This document shows, piece after piece, positions 47,709-55,725 of a stretch of DNA of 64,000 nucleotides. Each line of letters opens with the position of its first letter. The stretch's first letter is position 1. The notes beneath the pieces are model-generated. The model made no database searches. It had not been told where the DNA came from and was given only the letters and a program-made list of their open reading frames with translations. Position numbers and translations under genes: made by a program. This stretch comes from Hyphomicrobiales bacterium. GTDB lineage: Bacteria > Pseudomonadota > Alphaproteobacteria > Rhizobiales > Rhizobiaceae. The DNA is taken from contig UBYA01000011.1 of the NCBI GenBank assembly GCA_900469615.1, forward strand, positions 1,054,001 to 1,118,000, read 5' to 3'.

Positions 47709-48881
47709 TTATTGCGGCGGGACGCGCGGAGGGAACACGGTGTTCCTGCCGTGCCTCTTGGCTTCATAGAGCGTGGCATCCGCCGTTTTGAGGAGGTCGC
47801 CGAGGGATTGCCTGGAGGTTTCGCCGCAGGCGATGCCGAGGCTGGCGGTAATCACCTGTCCGTCGTCGAGTCCGCGGTGGCGGATGCCGAGAGCCTCGAT
47901 GGCGATGCGCGTTCTTTCGGCGATCGCAAAGGCTGCCTCGCAATCGACGTTCGGCAGCAGGACCAGAATTTCCTCGCCGCCGAAGCGGAACGCAGTGCCG
48001 CTTGCGCCGATTTCCTGCGAAATGCAGTGACAGACGGCGCGAATGCAACCATCGCCATCCATATGGCCATGGACGTCGTTGAACAGTTTGAACCGGTCGA
48101 TGTCCAGCATGACGATCGCGACGCAGGGAATGCCGCCATCTGCCCGCCAGACGGAAGAGCGCACCCGCTCAAGGGAGTGCCGGTTGAAGAGGCCGGTCAG
48201 CTCATCGCGTTCCGATTTCTGTTCGAGTTGCGAATGCAGGAGGCTGCCGCGAAGCTGGTTGAGGAAGTTCAGCCTGTCCTTATGCTCGGAGATGTAGGCG
48301 CTGATCGTCAGGAAGATCGCCAGCGTCACGTAGAAGGTGACGATGCCGGTATAAACCACATCGTCGAAAGCGCCGCTGAGTTTTGTGGTCGTGAACTGCA
48401 CCGCGCACATCAGCGCAAGGCCGATCAGGATCGTCACGAATCGGGGCCGGAGCGCGATGACGAAGAAGAGAAAAGCGGCCACATTGCCGTTCTGGTAGAC
48501 GAACAGGTACGGGCTGCCGCTGCGCATGGCGACGGACATGGGCAGGAGGACGCCGAGAACCGCCACGCCGACGGCAAGCAGGTCATAGTTCAGCGCGCTC
48601 GGCCATCGTCTCAGGGCAACGACACTGAACAGGGCGAAAGGCGTGAATATTCCGAAGCGTACGATGACGAGTTGAGGGAAAACGTCCGCCATCATCGTGC
48701 GGTCGCCGAAATAGACCATGTCGTAGATCAGCGTGCCGACGATCGCCCAGACGAGGGCGAGGCGTACCCGATTCACGGCGTAGTCCCGGAGGAAGAGCGA
48801 TTCGATTGCCGGTTCGAAACGGAGGAGCCGAAACCCGTTGCGGATTTGACGATCGACCTCTTCCAATGTCACGGCGCTCAC
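47709..48881 (-). CDS. membrane-bound diguanylate cyclase (GGDEF domain)
   Basis: A 390-residue protein with an N-terminal region of five or six hydrophobic helices (about 40-205; TLIYDMVYF, FGIFTPFALFSVVAL, LLAVGVAVLGVLLPMSVAM), a linker, and a C-terminal GGDEF domain (about 225-380). The active-site motif is RFGGEEILVLLP; GGEE retains the catalytic Glu but the last position is Ile instead of Phe. The inhibitory RxxD motif is missing at its usual place. It is likely to make c-di-GMP in response to a membrane-sensed signal. It is transcribed alone, downstream of an unremarkable intergenic region. Confidence 0.87.
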   Translation of the reverse strand: MSAVTLEEVDRQIRNGFRLLRFEPAIESLFLRDYAVNRVRLALVWAIVGTLIYDMVYFGDRTMMADVFPQLVIVRFGIFTPFALFSVVALRRWPSALNYDLLAVGVAVLGVLLPMSVAMRSGSPYLFVYQNGNVAAFLFFVIALRPRFVTILIGLALMCAVQFTTTKLSGAFDDVVYTGIVTFYVTLAIFLTISAYISEHKDRLNFLNQLRGSLLHSQLEQKSERDELTGLFNRHSLERVRSSVWRADGGIPCVAIVMLDIDRFKLFNDVHGHMDGDGCIRAVCHCISQEIGASGTAFRFGGEEILVLLPNVDCEAAFAIAERTRIAIEALGIRHRGLDDGQVITASLGIACGETSRQSLGDLLKTADATLYEAKRHGRNTVFPPRVPPQ

Positions 48882-49030
48882 CGATGACTCTCCGGCTGAC
48901 TACAAAGGATTTCCGTTAGATAACCCAAAAGTCTGAGCAGGATCTAAAGAATCGTCCGGAGATGAACATTGGAAAAGGTTCAAATCGAGGCGGGGCGATT
49001 TGCCTGCGGCGGCCCTGCCAAAGCAGGCGC

Positions 49031-49055
49031 CGCCGGTCGCGGGCGACGACCGGCG
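49031..49055. terminator. candidate hairpin after the quinone oxidoreductase gene
   Basis: CGCCGGTCG (49031-49039) pairs perfectly with CGACCGGCG (49047-49055), 9 bp with a 7-base loop, 20 bases beyond the oxidoreductase stop. There is no T tract on either strand, so it is a weak candidate. Confidence 0.4.
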
Positions 49056-49074
49056 AGTGCTGCTGCAGGGAAAC

Positions 49075-50055
49075 CTAAAGCTTCAGCAAGACCTTGCCGG
49101 CCTTGCCGGGGGCGAGCGAAGACTTTACCGCCTCCGTGATCTCCGTAATGTCGTAGGCGGCTTCCACCGGCAGCTTGACTTCGCCCGAAGCGACCCTGGC
49201 GATCAGTTCGCTGATTAGCCGCCGCCGTTCATCTGCCGGCATGGCGGCGCTGACCTTGATGCCCCAGAAGCCCTTGATCGTCAGCTGCTTGAAGATGACG
49301 GCCCTTGAGGCGATCTGCATGGGCTTGCCGGCTGCCGTGCCGAAAGAAACCAGCAGGCCATTTTCGCCCAGCAGGTCGGCCAGATCGTTGCTGGCGACGC
49401 CTCCGACGGAATCGACGGCAGCCCGGATCGGCGCGTCGCCGACCATGGCGCGCACCTTAGCCTTCCAGTCGGTGGAAGCGGTCGAGACGGCATTTCCGAT
49501 GCCGAAAGCCGACAGCTCGTCGATGCCGCCGTCGCGCCGGACAAGGTTGATCATATGGATGCCGCGGCTGTGCGCCAGCATCGCCAATGTCTTGCCGACA
49601 GCGCCGTTCGCCGCGTTCTGGATGATCCAGTCGCCGCGTTGGACATTGAGGAATTCCAGAAGCGCGATGGCGCTGAACGGCATGGCGATGAGCTGCGCCG
49701 CAGCCTCGTCGCTGATGACATCGGGCACGGGAACGAGGCTGGCGGCGGGCGCCGTGAATTGCTCGGCCCAGGTGCCGTGCACGCCAGCGGCAACGACGCG
49801 CTTGCCGATCAGCGTCTTGTCGACGTCCGGCCCCACGGCATCGACGATACCCACCGCCTCGCTGCCGCCGATGGCCGGCAGGATCGGCTTGTAGCCGTAG
49901 GCTCCGCGAACCGTCCAAAGGTCGTGATTGTGAATGGGAGAGAGAATGGTGCGAATGCGTACGTCGCCCGCGGCCGGCTCCGGCAGGGGCATGTCGGCCA
50001 GATAAAGGACCGCTGCCGGATCGCCGAAGGTATCGTGGATGGCACTGCGCATTTT
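49075..50055 (-). CDS. zinc-binding-type alcohol dehydrogenase / quinone oxidoreductase
   Basis: A 326-residue MDR-superfamily reductase. It has the GroES-like N-terminal domain (VRIRTILSPIHNHDLW, GSEAVGIVDAVGPDV) and an NADPH-binding Rossmann domain (WIIQNAANGAVGKTLAMLA). The catalytic-zinc ligands of true alcohol dehydrogenases are missing, as in quinone oxidoreductases. The start at 50055 is preferred because AAGGA lies 8 bases upstream. The preceding TetR gene lies 38 bases upstream on the same strand, and together they form a TetR-controlled reductase unit, usual for detoxification of quinones or electrophiles. The substrate is not known. Confidence 0.85.
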   Translation of the reverse strand, partial: KMRSAIHDTFGDPAAVLYLADMPLPEPAAGDVRIRTILSPIHNHDLWTVRGAYGYKPILPAIGGSEAVGIVDAVGPDVDKTLIGKRVVAAGVHGTWAEQFTAPAASLVPVPDVISDEAAAQLIAMPFSAIALLEFLNVQRGDWIIQNAANGAVGKTLAMLAHSRGIHMINLVRRDGGIDELSAFGIGNAVSTASTDWKAKVRAMVGDAPIRAAVDSVGGVASNDLADLLGENGLLVSFGTAAGKPMQIASRAVIFKQLTIKGFWGIKVSAAMPADERRRLISELIARVASGEVKLPVEAAYDITEITEAVKSSLAPGKAGKVLLKL

Positions 50056-50093
50056 GTTTTCCTTGTGTGTTGACATGCGGCTCCGGCCTTGGA

Positions 50094-50696
50094 TCAAAGG
50101 CTGCCGGATGTGGAAAGCGCTTGCTCTGTGGCGAGCATGGCTTGGTCGAGCGGCGTCCTGTCTTTTCCAAGCTTGGCCAGGATCGCCGCACCCAGCCACA
50201 GGCTATAGAGGGAACGGGCCGTTTTTTCCGGAATGCAGGAGGGTGAAATGGAGCCATCCTCGCGTCCCTCGGTGATCGTCTTGGTGAGACGGCGAATGAG
50301 ATCCTCGACGCCGCCGAGCAGGATCACGCGCATGTTGTCCGAGAGATCGGAGATTTCGGCGGCAAGTTTTACTACCAGGCAGCGATCGGCGAGGCTGGCG
50401 GTGTTGCCATCGGAAAGCCAGGCGTTCCAATAATGCATCACCCGCTGGCGGCCATTGCCCTTCCAGCCGAAAAGCGCATCGAGGCGTTCTGCGTAATCCG
50501 AGCAATATTGCTTCAGCAGGGCGCAGCCGAAAGCTTCTTTGGAGGCGAAATAATAATAAAAGGATCCTTTGGGCACGGCGCTTTGTTCGAGCAGTTCCTT
50601 CAGGCCAACGCCTCCGAAACCCTTGCGCAGCACCAATTCCCGCCCGATTGCGAGAATGTGGCTGCGAGTCAGCTCTGATTTCCGCTTTGTCACCAT
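50094..50696 (-). CDS. TetR/AcrR family transcriptional repressor
   Basis: A 200-residue TetR-type regulator. The N-terminal helix-turn-helix is visible (SHILAIGRELVLRKGFGGVGLKELLEQSAVPKGSFYYYFASKEAF), and an all-helical ligand domain follows. The KGSFYYYFASKE signature and CRCLVVK-like position (LADRCLVVKLAAE) are typical of the AcuR/NemR-type branch that senses reactive electrophiles, in some members through a conserved Cys. It is co-transcribed with the quinone oxidoreductase. A palindromic operator lies 23 bases upstream of its start. Confidence 0.88.
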   Translation of the reverse strand: MVTKRKSELTRSHILAIGRELVLRKGFGGVGLKELLEQSAVPKGSFYYYFASKEAFGCALLKQYCSDYAERLDALFGWKGNGRQRVMHYWNAWLSDGNTASLADRCLVVKLAAEISDLSDNMRVILLGGVEDLIRRLTKTITEGREDGSISPSCIPEKTARSLYSLWLGAAILAKLGKDRTPLDQAMLATEQALSTSGSL

Positions 50697-50718
50697 GGTC
50701 GGTGCGATAACAAATAAT

Positions 50719-50728
50719 CGACCGGTCG
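50719..50728. promoter_or_regulatory. TetR-type operator of the tetR-oxidoreductase unit
   Basis: CGACCGGTCG, a perfect 10-bp palindrome at the core of a longer imperfect one (TAATCGACC / GGTCGTCTATA). The TAGACGACCGGTCGTCTA-like arrangement is common for TetR repressors of quinone-reductase genes. It lies just upstream of the TetR start codon. Confidence 0.55.
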
Positions 50729-50753
50729 TCTATAAACTCGATGTCGTTCGCCG

Positions 50754-52010
50754 TCAGATCAGCGCGAGCGTTGCAAGGGAGAGGATCAGCGCCGGCAGCA
50801 TCACGGCGACGCCGATCTTCAGGAAGGCCAGTGCTCCCATGTGAAGCCCCTCGCGACGCAGGGCTGCAAGCCAGAGGATCGTGGCGAGCGAGCCCGTTAC
50901 GGACAGGTTGGGACCGAGGTCCACGCCGATCAGCACCGCGCCGGCGATGGAATCGGGAACATGGGCGGCCTGCACCGCGCTGCCGGCGAAAAGGCCGGCC
51001 GGCAGGTTGTTGACGAGGTTGGAGACGATTGCAACCGAGAGCCCGGCGGCTCCAACCGCCTGCGCCTGGGATTGCGCCGCAAGCGCTGCAAGTCTGTCGG
51101 ACAGAAGGGCGGTCAGGCCGGTATGATCAACCGCCTGGACGATCACGAAGAGACCCGCAACCAGGGGCAACACGCTCCAGCTTATGCCGCGGACCGTCTC
51201 CATGGGGCTTTGCCGCGTGAGCGCGAGGACGACGATCGTCGTAAGGACGCCTGCCGCGAATGTCGGGATGCCGAGGTCGAGATTCATGGCCGAGGCCCCG
51301 ATCAGGATGAGAGCCGTTACGATAAGACCCCATCCGGCCAGCCGGGCGCTGTGCGAAAGCGCAGGCTGGCCGACATCGCGTGCGATCGCGTCTTCCGCCA
51401 GCGCCCGCCTCTGTGTCCAGTAGAGGCAGGCGAATGTAACGATGATCGAGACGATCGACGGCAGCAGGAAGGTTTGCATCCAGCGCGACAGAGGCGGCAT
51501 CTCGCCGCCGGCGAAGATGACCAGATTGGCCGGGTTGGAAATCGGCAGCACGAAGCTTGCGGCATTGGCGATGAAGGCGCAGACCAGCAGGTAAGGCATG
51601 GGGTCCTTCACCCGGGCTGCCCGACATGCCGCATAAACGGCCGGCGTGAGCACGACTGCGGTGGCGTCGTTCGACAAAAACACCGTTACGACCACGCCGA
51701 CGATGTAGACGAGCACGAACAGCCGGCGGGGAGACCCCCTGGCATGCGAGGTGGCGATCGCCGCCACCCAGTCGAACAGCCCTTCGCGCCGGGCAAGCTC
51801 CGACAGAAGCATCATGCCGATCAGGAACAGATAGACGTCGAACCCCTTGGAGACGCCCGCCCATACATCGGCGAGGCCGATGAGGCGAAAGGCGAGAAGA
51901 AGTGCTGCGCCGAGAATGGCCCAGACCGCCTCCGGCCACCGGAACGGCCGTGTAACGACCCCCAAGGCTGTCAGGCCGGCGATGCTCCAGGTGATGGCGG
52001 TTTCGGTCAT
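50754..52010 (-). CDS. ArsB-like anion transporter (arsenite/SLC13-type permease)
   Basis: A 418-residue membrane protein with about 11-12 helices. It resembles ArsB/ArsP2-type arsenical pumps: FLSNDATAVVLTPAVYAACRA (the conserved N-D-T-hairpin), PISNPANLVIFAGGEMPPL and the C-terminal DLGPNLSVTGSLATILWL, matching the Asn/Gly-rich second hairpin of ArsB. No arsR, arsC or arsA gene is near it, so transport of another anion cannot be excluded. The gene is 131 bases downstream of the universal stress protein gene on the same strand. Confidence 0.8.
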   Translation of the reverse strand: MTETAITWSIAGLTALGVVTRPFRWPEAVWAILGAALLLAFRLIGLADVWAGVSKGFDVYLFLIGMMLLSELARREGLFDWVAAIATSHARGSPRRLFVLVYIVGVVVTVFLSNDATAVVLTPAVYAACRAARVKDPMPYLLVCAFIANAASFVLPISNPANLVIFAGGEMPPLSRWMQTFLLPSIVSIIVTFACLYWTQRRALAEDAIARDVGQPALSHSARLAGWGLIVTALILIGASAMNLDLGIPTFAAGVLTTIVVLALTRQSPMETVRGISWSVLPLVAGLFVIVQAVDHTGLTALLSDRLAALAAQSQAQAVGAAGLSVAIVSNLVNNLPAGLFAGSAVQAAHVPDSIAGAVLIGVDLGPNLSVTGSLATILWLAALRREGLHMGALAFLKIGVAVMLPALILSLATLALI

Positions 52011-52141
52011 TCAATTCGTCTTGGATATGAATCGAGGCGGATAGGTAGCATTGTCGGAAGACATGGCAAACAGTTATGGCGATGTCGTTCGATAGAAATT
52101 TCCGCGCCAGGTCGCGCATGGCCCCATCGTTCCGGCAGGCC

Positions 52142-52597
52142 TCATGCGCGCTGCGGCTTGCCCTTCTTGGCCGCGTTGTCATGCCTCATGTCCGCCCGCT
52201 CGACCAGAACGGAACATTCGGCATGGCGGATGACATACTCGACCGTGGAGCCGAATATGCGATCGAGGATATCCGAATTATGCGTCGCAAGGACGATCAG
52301 ATCGGCCTTCTTCTCCTTGGCAATCGTCAGCAATGTCTTCGACGCCGTACCCGGACGCACTTCTATGGTTGCGGCGATGCCGAGGTGCTTGCATAGCGCG
52401 CCGAGCTTCTCCTCCGTCTCCCTGATGACGGAGACTGCCCATTCGTCCGGGCTTTCGCGTCCGGAGGGAAAGCGATCGATAATGTGCGCGACCGTCAGTT
52501 CACCCCCAGGCGACAGGAGAGCGTGAGACGTGCGCAGCAGGCGTTCGGCACGCTCGCGCGATCCCAATCCTATTGCGCAAATGATTTTGTCGTACAT
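52142..52597 (-). CDS. universal stress protein (UspA family)
   Basis: A 151-residue protein of the Usp fold: the start MYDKIICAIGLGSRERAERLLRTS and the C-terminal strand/helix CSVLVERADM. The family's ATP-binding motif (G-x2-G-x9-G-S/T) is largely lost: the segment reads ATHNSDILDRIFGSTVEYV, where the first two glycines are replaced. It may therefore be a non-ATP-binding (UspA-like) member. The start at 52597 follows GGGGAGAGC; the frame remains open 16 codons upstream. Its promoter holds a large palindrome (52634-52659). Confidence 0.82.
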   Translation of the reverse strand: MYDKIICAIGLGSRERAERLLRTSHALLSPGGELTVAHIIDRFPSGRESPDEWAVSVIRETEEKLGALCKHLGIAATIEVRPGTASKTLLTIAKEKKADLIVLATHNSDILDRIFGSTVEYVIRHAECSVLVERADMRHDNAAKKGKPQRA

Positions 52598-52633
52598 CGA
52601 GCTCTCCCCATGCCTCGGGCGCCGCAGTTTCCA

Positions 52634-52659
52634 CTTAACCCGCAAACTTGCGGGTTAAG
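52634..52659. promoter_or_regulatory. long palindrome upstream of the usp gene
   Basis: Perfect 12-bp inverted half-sites CTTAACCCGCAA (52634-52645) and TTGCGGGTTAAG (52648-52659) around two bases, 37 bases upstream of the usp start. A further half-site TAACCCGCA lies at 52674-52682. It could be an operator, or a hairpin in the 5' untranslated region. Confidence 0.55.
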
Positions 52660-53158
52660 CTTACCCGGACAAATAACCCGCATCCAGCACATCGATAATG
52701 GAGGCACCCGTCAAGTCTTGTCGCGGCGACGATTGAAACCATGCACATCCGCGTAATTCCGGCTCCGCCTGACATGGCCACCCTGTTCCAAAGCGCGGCG
52801 GCCTCGCCGGAATGATTCGTGCATCCGCCGCCAATTGCGATGATCGAGGTCAAATGCTCGCGGTTTTTCCTTCTTCCGTACCCGTCGGCCGTCTATGTCG
52901 GCTTCAGTTTCCCGGGGCCGATTTCACGAAAGCGAGAGCCCTACGATCAGTGCGTCGGCCAAAACCGCCGCGCCGATCGATGCGTCCACGGGGTCGTGTG
53001 CCGAAAGCGAGCTTTGCGCACCTGCTATGGGCAAATCGAGTTTGCATGCAGTCAATTGCCTGGATATCCGTCATTCGGAAACGGTTCTGAAATCGAAGTC
53101 TTGCGGCATTTGGTCATGCCGGGTGTTAAAGCTGGCGCAGACGGTTCCACATGATATG

Positions 53159-53171
53159 AGTTGTATGCAAC
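53159..53171. promoter_or_regulatory. candidate MocR-type site upstream of the mocR gene
   Basis: The stretch AGTTGTATGCAAC includes TTGTATGCAA, close to the repeated TTGNATGCA units found between this gene and the DUF983 gene. It lies 60 bases upstream of the mocR start. Confidence 0.35.
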
Positions 53172-53231
53172 AATATGCGATCAATGCCGGTCCGATTTCA
53201 TTGCGGGCCAGACCCCCTCGCGGAGCATGAA

Positions 53232-54635
53232 ATGAAAAATTGGCATCCCGATCTGAGCCGCTCCTCCAGCCCTCGCTACATTGCCATCGCCGATCTGATC
53301 GAACTGGATTTGCGCAGCGGCATTCTGGCGGCGGGCGACAGGTTGCCGCCGCAGAGGGTGCTTGCCAAACGTCTCAACATCGACTTTACGACGGTGGCGC
53401 GCGGTTATGTCGAGGCGCAGAAGCGCGGATTGGTGGATTCCCATGTCGGGCGGGGGACGTTCGTGACCGGCAGGCGGGAGAAGGAGCGCGGCGATTTCGT
53501 TCTCGATGCCGCTCCGGATCCGCGCCGTGCCGCCGCCATCGATTTTTCCATGAACCTGCCGCCGGAGCCGAACGATCCCGATCTTGTCGCCCGCATGCGC
53601 GAAGGCATGTCCGTGGTGGCAGCCGATCTCGTTTCCTTGCTGCGCTATCAGGGCTTCGGCGGCAGCGGTATGGACAAGGAGGCTGCCGCTGCCTGGCTTG
53701 GCAGACGCGGGCTCAATCCCGGACCGGAGCGCATCTTCGTGACGCCCGGTGCGCACCCGGCCCTGCTGGCGATCTTCGGCCTTTTGGCCAAGCCGGGAGA
53801 AACGGTCCTTTCGGAAAATATCACCTATCCCGGCATGCGCTCGATCGCGGCCCAGCTCCGGCTCAATCTTGCCGGTCTGCCGATGGATGAGGATGGCATC
53901 CTGCCAGATGCCTTTGCCGAATCCTGCGAACGCCTGCAGCCGAGGGCGCTTTACCTCAATCCCACGCTGCAGAATCCATTGACGCTGACGATCCCGCAGG
54001 GCCGGCGCGAGGCGATTGCCGCCGTCGCCCGCAAATACCGCGTGCCGATCATAGAGGACGATGCCTATGGCTTCATCCCCTTGAGCGGGCCTGCGCCGAT
54101 GGCCGCGATCGCGCCGGATGTGACCTGGCATATCGGAGGATTGGCGAAGTGCATCGGCGCGGGGCTTCGCCTTGCCTTCGTCGTGGCGCCGGACACCAGA
54201 ACGATATGGCCCTTCGTAAGCGCGATGCGGAGCAGCACGGTCATGGCGTCGCCGCTTACCATGGCGCTTGCGACACGCTGGATCGAAGATGGCACCGCCG
54301 ACGGCATCCTGCATTTCATTCGGACAGAGGCTGCCGCGCGCCAGGAGATGGTGGCGGATATATTGCCTCCCGGTCGCTATCGGTCAGATCCCATCAGTTT
54401 CAATATCTGGCTGCCGTTGGGCAATGGCTGGACGCGCGCCACGTTCGGCGGTCATATGCGCAACGCGGGGATCGGCGTCGTTGCAAGCGATGCCTTTACC
54501 GTGGAGGGTGCCGCACCGGAAGCGGTGCGAGTTTGCCTTGGCGGCCCCATAAGCCGCGACGCCTTGAAGGGGGCGCTGGACTTCATGGCGCATGCGCTTG
54601 AAGGGCCGCCGGAAATGGCCGCATCCTTCTTCTAG
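53232..54635 (+). CDS. MocR/PdxR-type regulator (GntR helix-turn-helix fused to aminotransferase fold)
   Basis: A 467-residue chimeric regulator. Residues 1-75 form a GntR winged helix (LDLRSGILAAGDRLPPQRVLAKRL, DFTTVARGYVEAQKRGLV). The rest is a class I aminotransferase fold with the PLP lysine conserved (Lys306 in GGLAKCIGAGLRLAF) and other PLP residues in LYLNPTLQNPLTLTIPQ and EDDAYGF. Such proteins sense PLP or an amino compound rather than transaminate. The start at 53232 is chosen because it begins the wing helix region; GGAG lies 7 bases upstream. It is upstream of the DUF983 gene and may control it. Confidence 0.88.
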   Translation: MKNWHPDLSRSSSPRYIAIADLIELDLRSGILAAGDRLPPQRVLAKRLNIDFTTVARGYVEAQKRGLVDSHVGRGTFVTGRREKERGDFVLDAAPDPRRAAAIDFSMNLPPEPNDPDLVARMREGMSVVAADLVSLLRYQGFGGSGMDKEAAAAWLGRRGLNPGPERIFVTPGAHPALLAIFGLLAKPGETVLSENITYPGMRSIAAQLRLNLAGLPMDEDGILPDAFAESCERLQPRALYLNPTLQNPLTLTIPQGRREAIAAVARKYRVPIIEDDAYGFIPLSGPAPMAAIAPDVTWHIGGLAKCIGAGLRLAFVVAPDTRTIWPFVSAMRSSTVMASPLTMALATRWIEDGTADGILHFIRTEAAARQEMVADILPPGRYRSDPISFNIWLPLGNGWTRATFGGHMRNAGIGVVASDAFTVEGAAPEAVRVCLGGPISRDALKGALDFMAHALEGPPEMAASFF

Positions 54636-54665
54636 AACGATCTTGCGATTTTGCTGCCGGCTGAA

Positions 54666-54717
54666 CGGAGCGCGGGCTTCGGCGAATGACGATTCCCGTC
54701 ATCCGCCAAGCGCTCCG
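54666..54717 (+). terminator. long interrupted hairpin after the mocR gene
   Basis: CGGAGCGC (54666-54673) pairs with GCGCTCCG (54710-54717), and the inner GGCG and ATGACG (54681-54691) pair with CGTCAT and CGCC (54697-54707). This gives an extended, bulged stem. No T tract follows. It is a candidate terminator or RNA element between the mocR and DUF983 genes. Confidence 0.4.
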
Positions 54718-54767
54718 CTGCGTCATTCTGCCAGATGGACTCGCGGTTTGCATTCATTATAACTATA

Positions 54768-54798
54768 TTGAATGCATGCAATTTTACTATTGATTGCA
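54768..54798. promoter_or_regulatory. cluster of TTGNATGCA repeats before the DUF983 gene
   Basis: TTGAATGCA (54768-54776), its partial inverse TGCATGCAA (54773-54781) and TTGATTGCA (54790-54798) lie within 31 bases, 36 bases upstream of the DUF983 start. A related TTGCATTCA begins at 54748. MocR regulators bind direct and inverted repeats of this kind; the assignment is by similarity to the site at 53161. Confidence 0.4.
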
Positions 54799-54833
54799 TA
54801 TCCTCAAAATATCGTTTCAGGAGCGATGCCGAC

Positions 54834-55238
54834 ATGGATACCGAATATCCCCCATTGAGCCCGATACAGACCGGCCTTCGCTGCCGTTGCCCTCGCTGCG
54901 GGCAGGGCCGTCTGTTCGACGGGTTCCTGACCCTGCGCAAGCAATGCGAAGCGTGCGGTCTCGACTATTCCTTTGCGGATCCCGCCGACGGACCGGCGTT
55001 CTTCGTCATTTGCTTTGCCTGTATTCCGAGCGTGCTTCTCGGCGTCTGGCTGGAGGTGGCCTTTTCGGCGCCGATCTGGGTGCAGTTCCTGGTGACGGGG
55101 CCGTTCATGCTGGCGACCTGCATTCCACCGCTGCGGCCGCTGAAGGGTTGGCTGGTGGCCAGCCAGTATTTCTACAAGGCCGAGGAAGGTAAGCTCGTAC
55201 GTCTTCCGGCAACCGATGCGTCGCACGCAACGAACTAA
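54834..55238 (+). CDS. DUF983 family membrane protein
   Basis: A 134-residue protein with a Cys-rich N-terminal part: CRCPRCGQGRLFDGFL and CEACGLDYSF form two CxxC pairs suited to zinc binding. Two transmembrane helices follow (FFVICFACIPSVLLGVWL and WVQFLVTGPFMLATCI). This is the DUF983 pattern; relatives often sit beside cytochrome oxidase assembly genes, but none is present here. The start at 54834 follows CAGGAG. Its probable control by the MocR protein is suggested by repeats in the promoter. The function is unknown. Confidence 0.85.
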   Translation: MDTEYPPLSPIQTGLRCRCPRCGQGRLFDGFLTLRKQCEACGLDYSFADPADGPAFFVICFACIPSVLLGVWLEVAFSAPIWVQFLVTGPFMLATCIPPLRPLKGWLVASQYFYKAEEGKLVRLPATDASHATN

Positions 55239-55316
55239 GGTCTGTGGGATTCATCAGCTTTGAGGTTGCGTTCCTCACGATAGATAACCTCAACGAATAG
55301 CCTGGAAATATTCAAA

Positions 55317-55424
55317 ATGACGGATTGGTTCCCTGTAGTTTTCATCGCGTTCAAGGTTCTCGTGCTTGGCACGGGCATGTTCTTCGCCATCAAGTGGCAT
55401 CACGATCAAGGGAAGAAGAAATAA
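55317..55424 (+). CDS. 35-residue single-pass membrane microprotein
   Basis: A small protein, MTDWFPVVFIAFKVLVLG at the start and ending KWHHDQGKKK. Residues about 5-25 form one hydrophobic helix, followed by a positively charged tail with two histidines, so an N-out/C-in inner-membrane anchor is likely. The start has only a modest ribosome-binding site (TGGA, 8 bases upstream). It begins 79 bases after the DUF983 stop on the same strand. I do not recognise the family; comparable short proteins in bacteria modulate transporters or sensor kinases. The gene needs proof of translation. Confidence 0.5.
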   Translation: MTDWFPVVFIAFKVLVLGTGMFFAIKWHHDQGKKK

Positions 55425-55725
55425 CGAAACCGGCGACCGTAAACGCCCGCCGAGTACGCCCTCGACGCCTCAGAACAAGGTCTGGCGATTCATCTTGAAT
55501 TGATGACGACTGCGGCGAGGTGGATGATTGCGGAGAAGCTTCGTCTGTCTTGTCGGCTCTCACCTCAGGCGGCGCGCCTCGCCGTCTTATGGCAACATTG
55601 TTCATTTTCGTTCGATCGCGGGGTTGTTGTCCAAGCCCGCCACGGATCGTTCGTTTACTTGTCCACTTGACGGATATCCTACAAGTTCATAGGATCATTG
55701 CCGATCTCTATGGGAGTTCCGTTCT
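55425..55725. other. intergenic region before the GntR-type regulator
   Basis: About 300 bases. The first half has no recognisable gene. The last 60 bases hold the A+T-richer promoter and the inverted repeat at 55676-55695. Confidence 0.45.
55676..55695. promoter_or_regulatory. GntR-type operator, autoregulatory candidate
   Basis: ATCCTACAAGTTCATAGGAT: 6-bp inverted half-sites ATCCTA and TAGGAT around 8 bases, 30 bases before the start of the GntR gene. The position suggests autoregulation. Confidence 0.5.

Larger units (their letters stand above)
52598..53231. other. 634-base region without a recognised gene
   Basis: Between the divergent universal stress protein and MocR genes. Frames of about 60-110 codons on both strands are Cys/Arg-rich and unlike known families. 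It contains the palindrome at 52634-52659 and a MocR-type motif near 53161. A minus-strand frame of about 43 codons (52917-53048) has some coding character but only a TTG start. It may contain remnants of a lost gene. Confidence 0.4.

Noticed and set aside
52812-53230. Three plus-strand open frames of about 90-110 codons between the usp and mocR genes
   Set aside because: They are Cys/Arg-rich, lack ribosome-binding sites and overlap each other in different frames; none has a plausible family signature.
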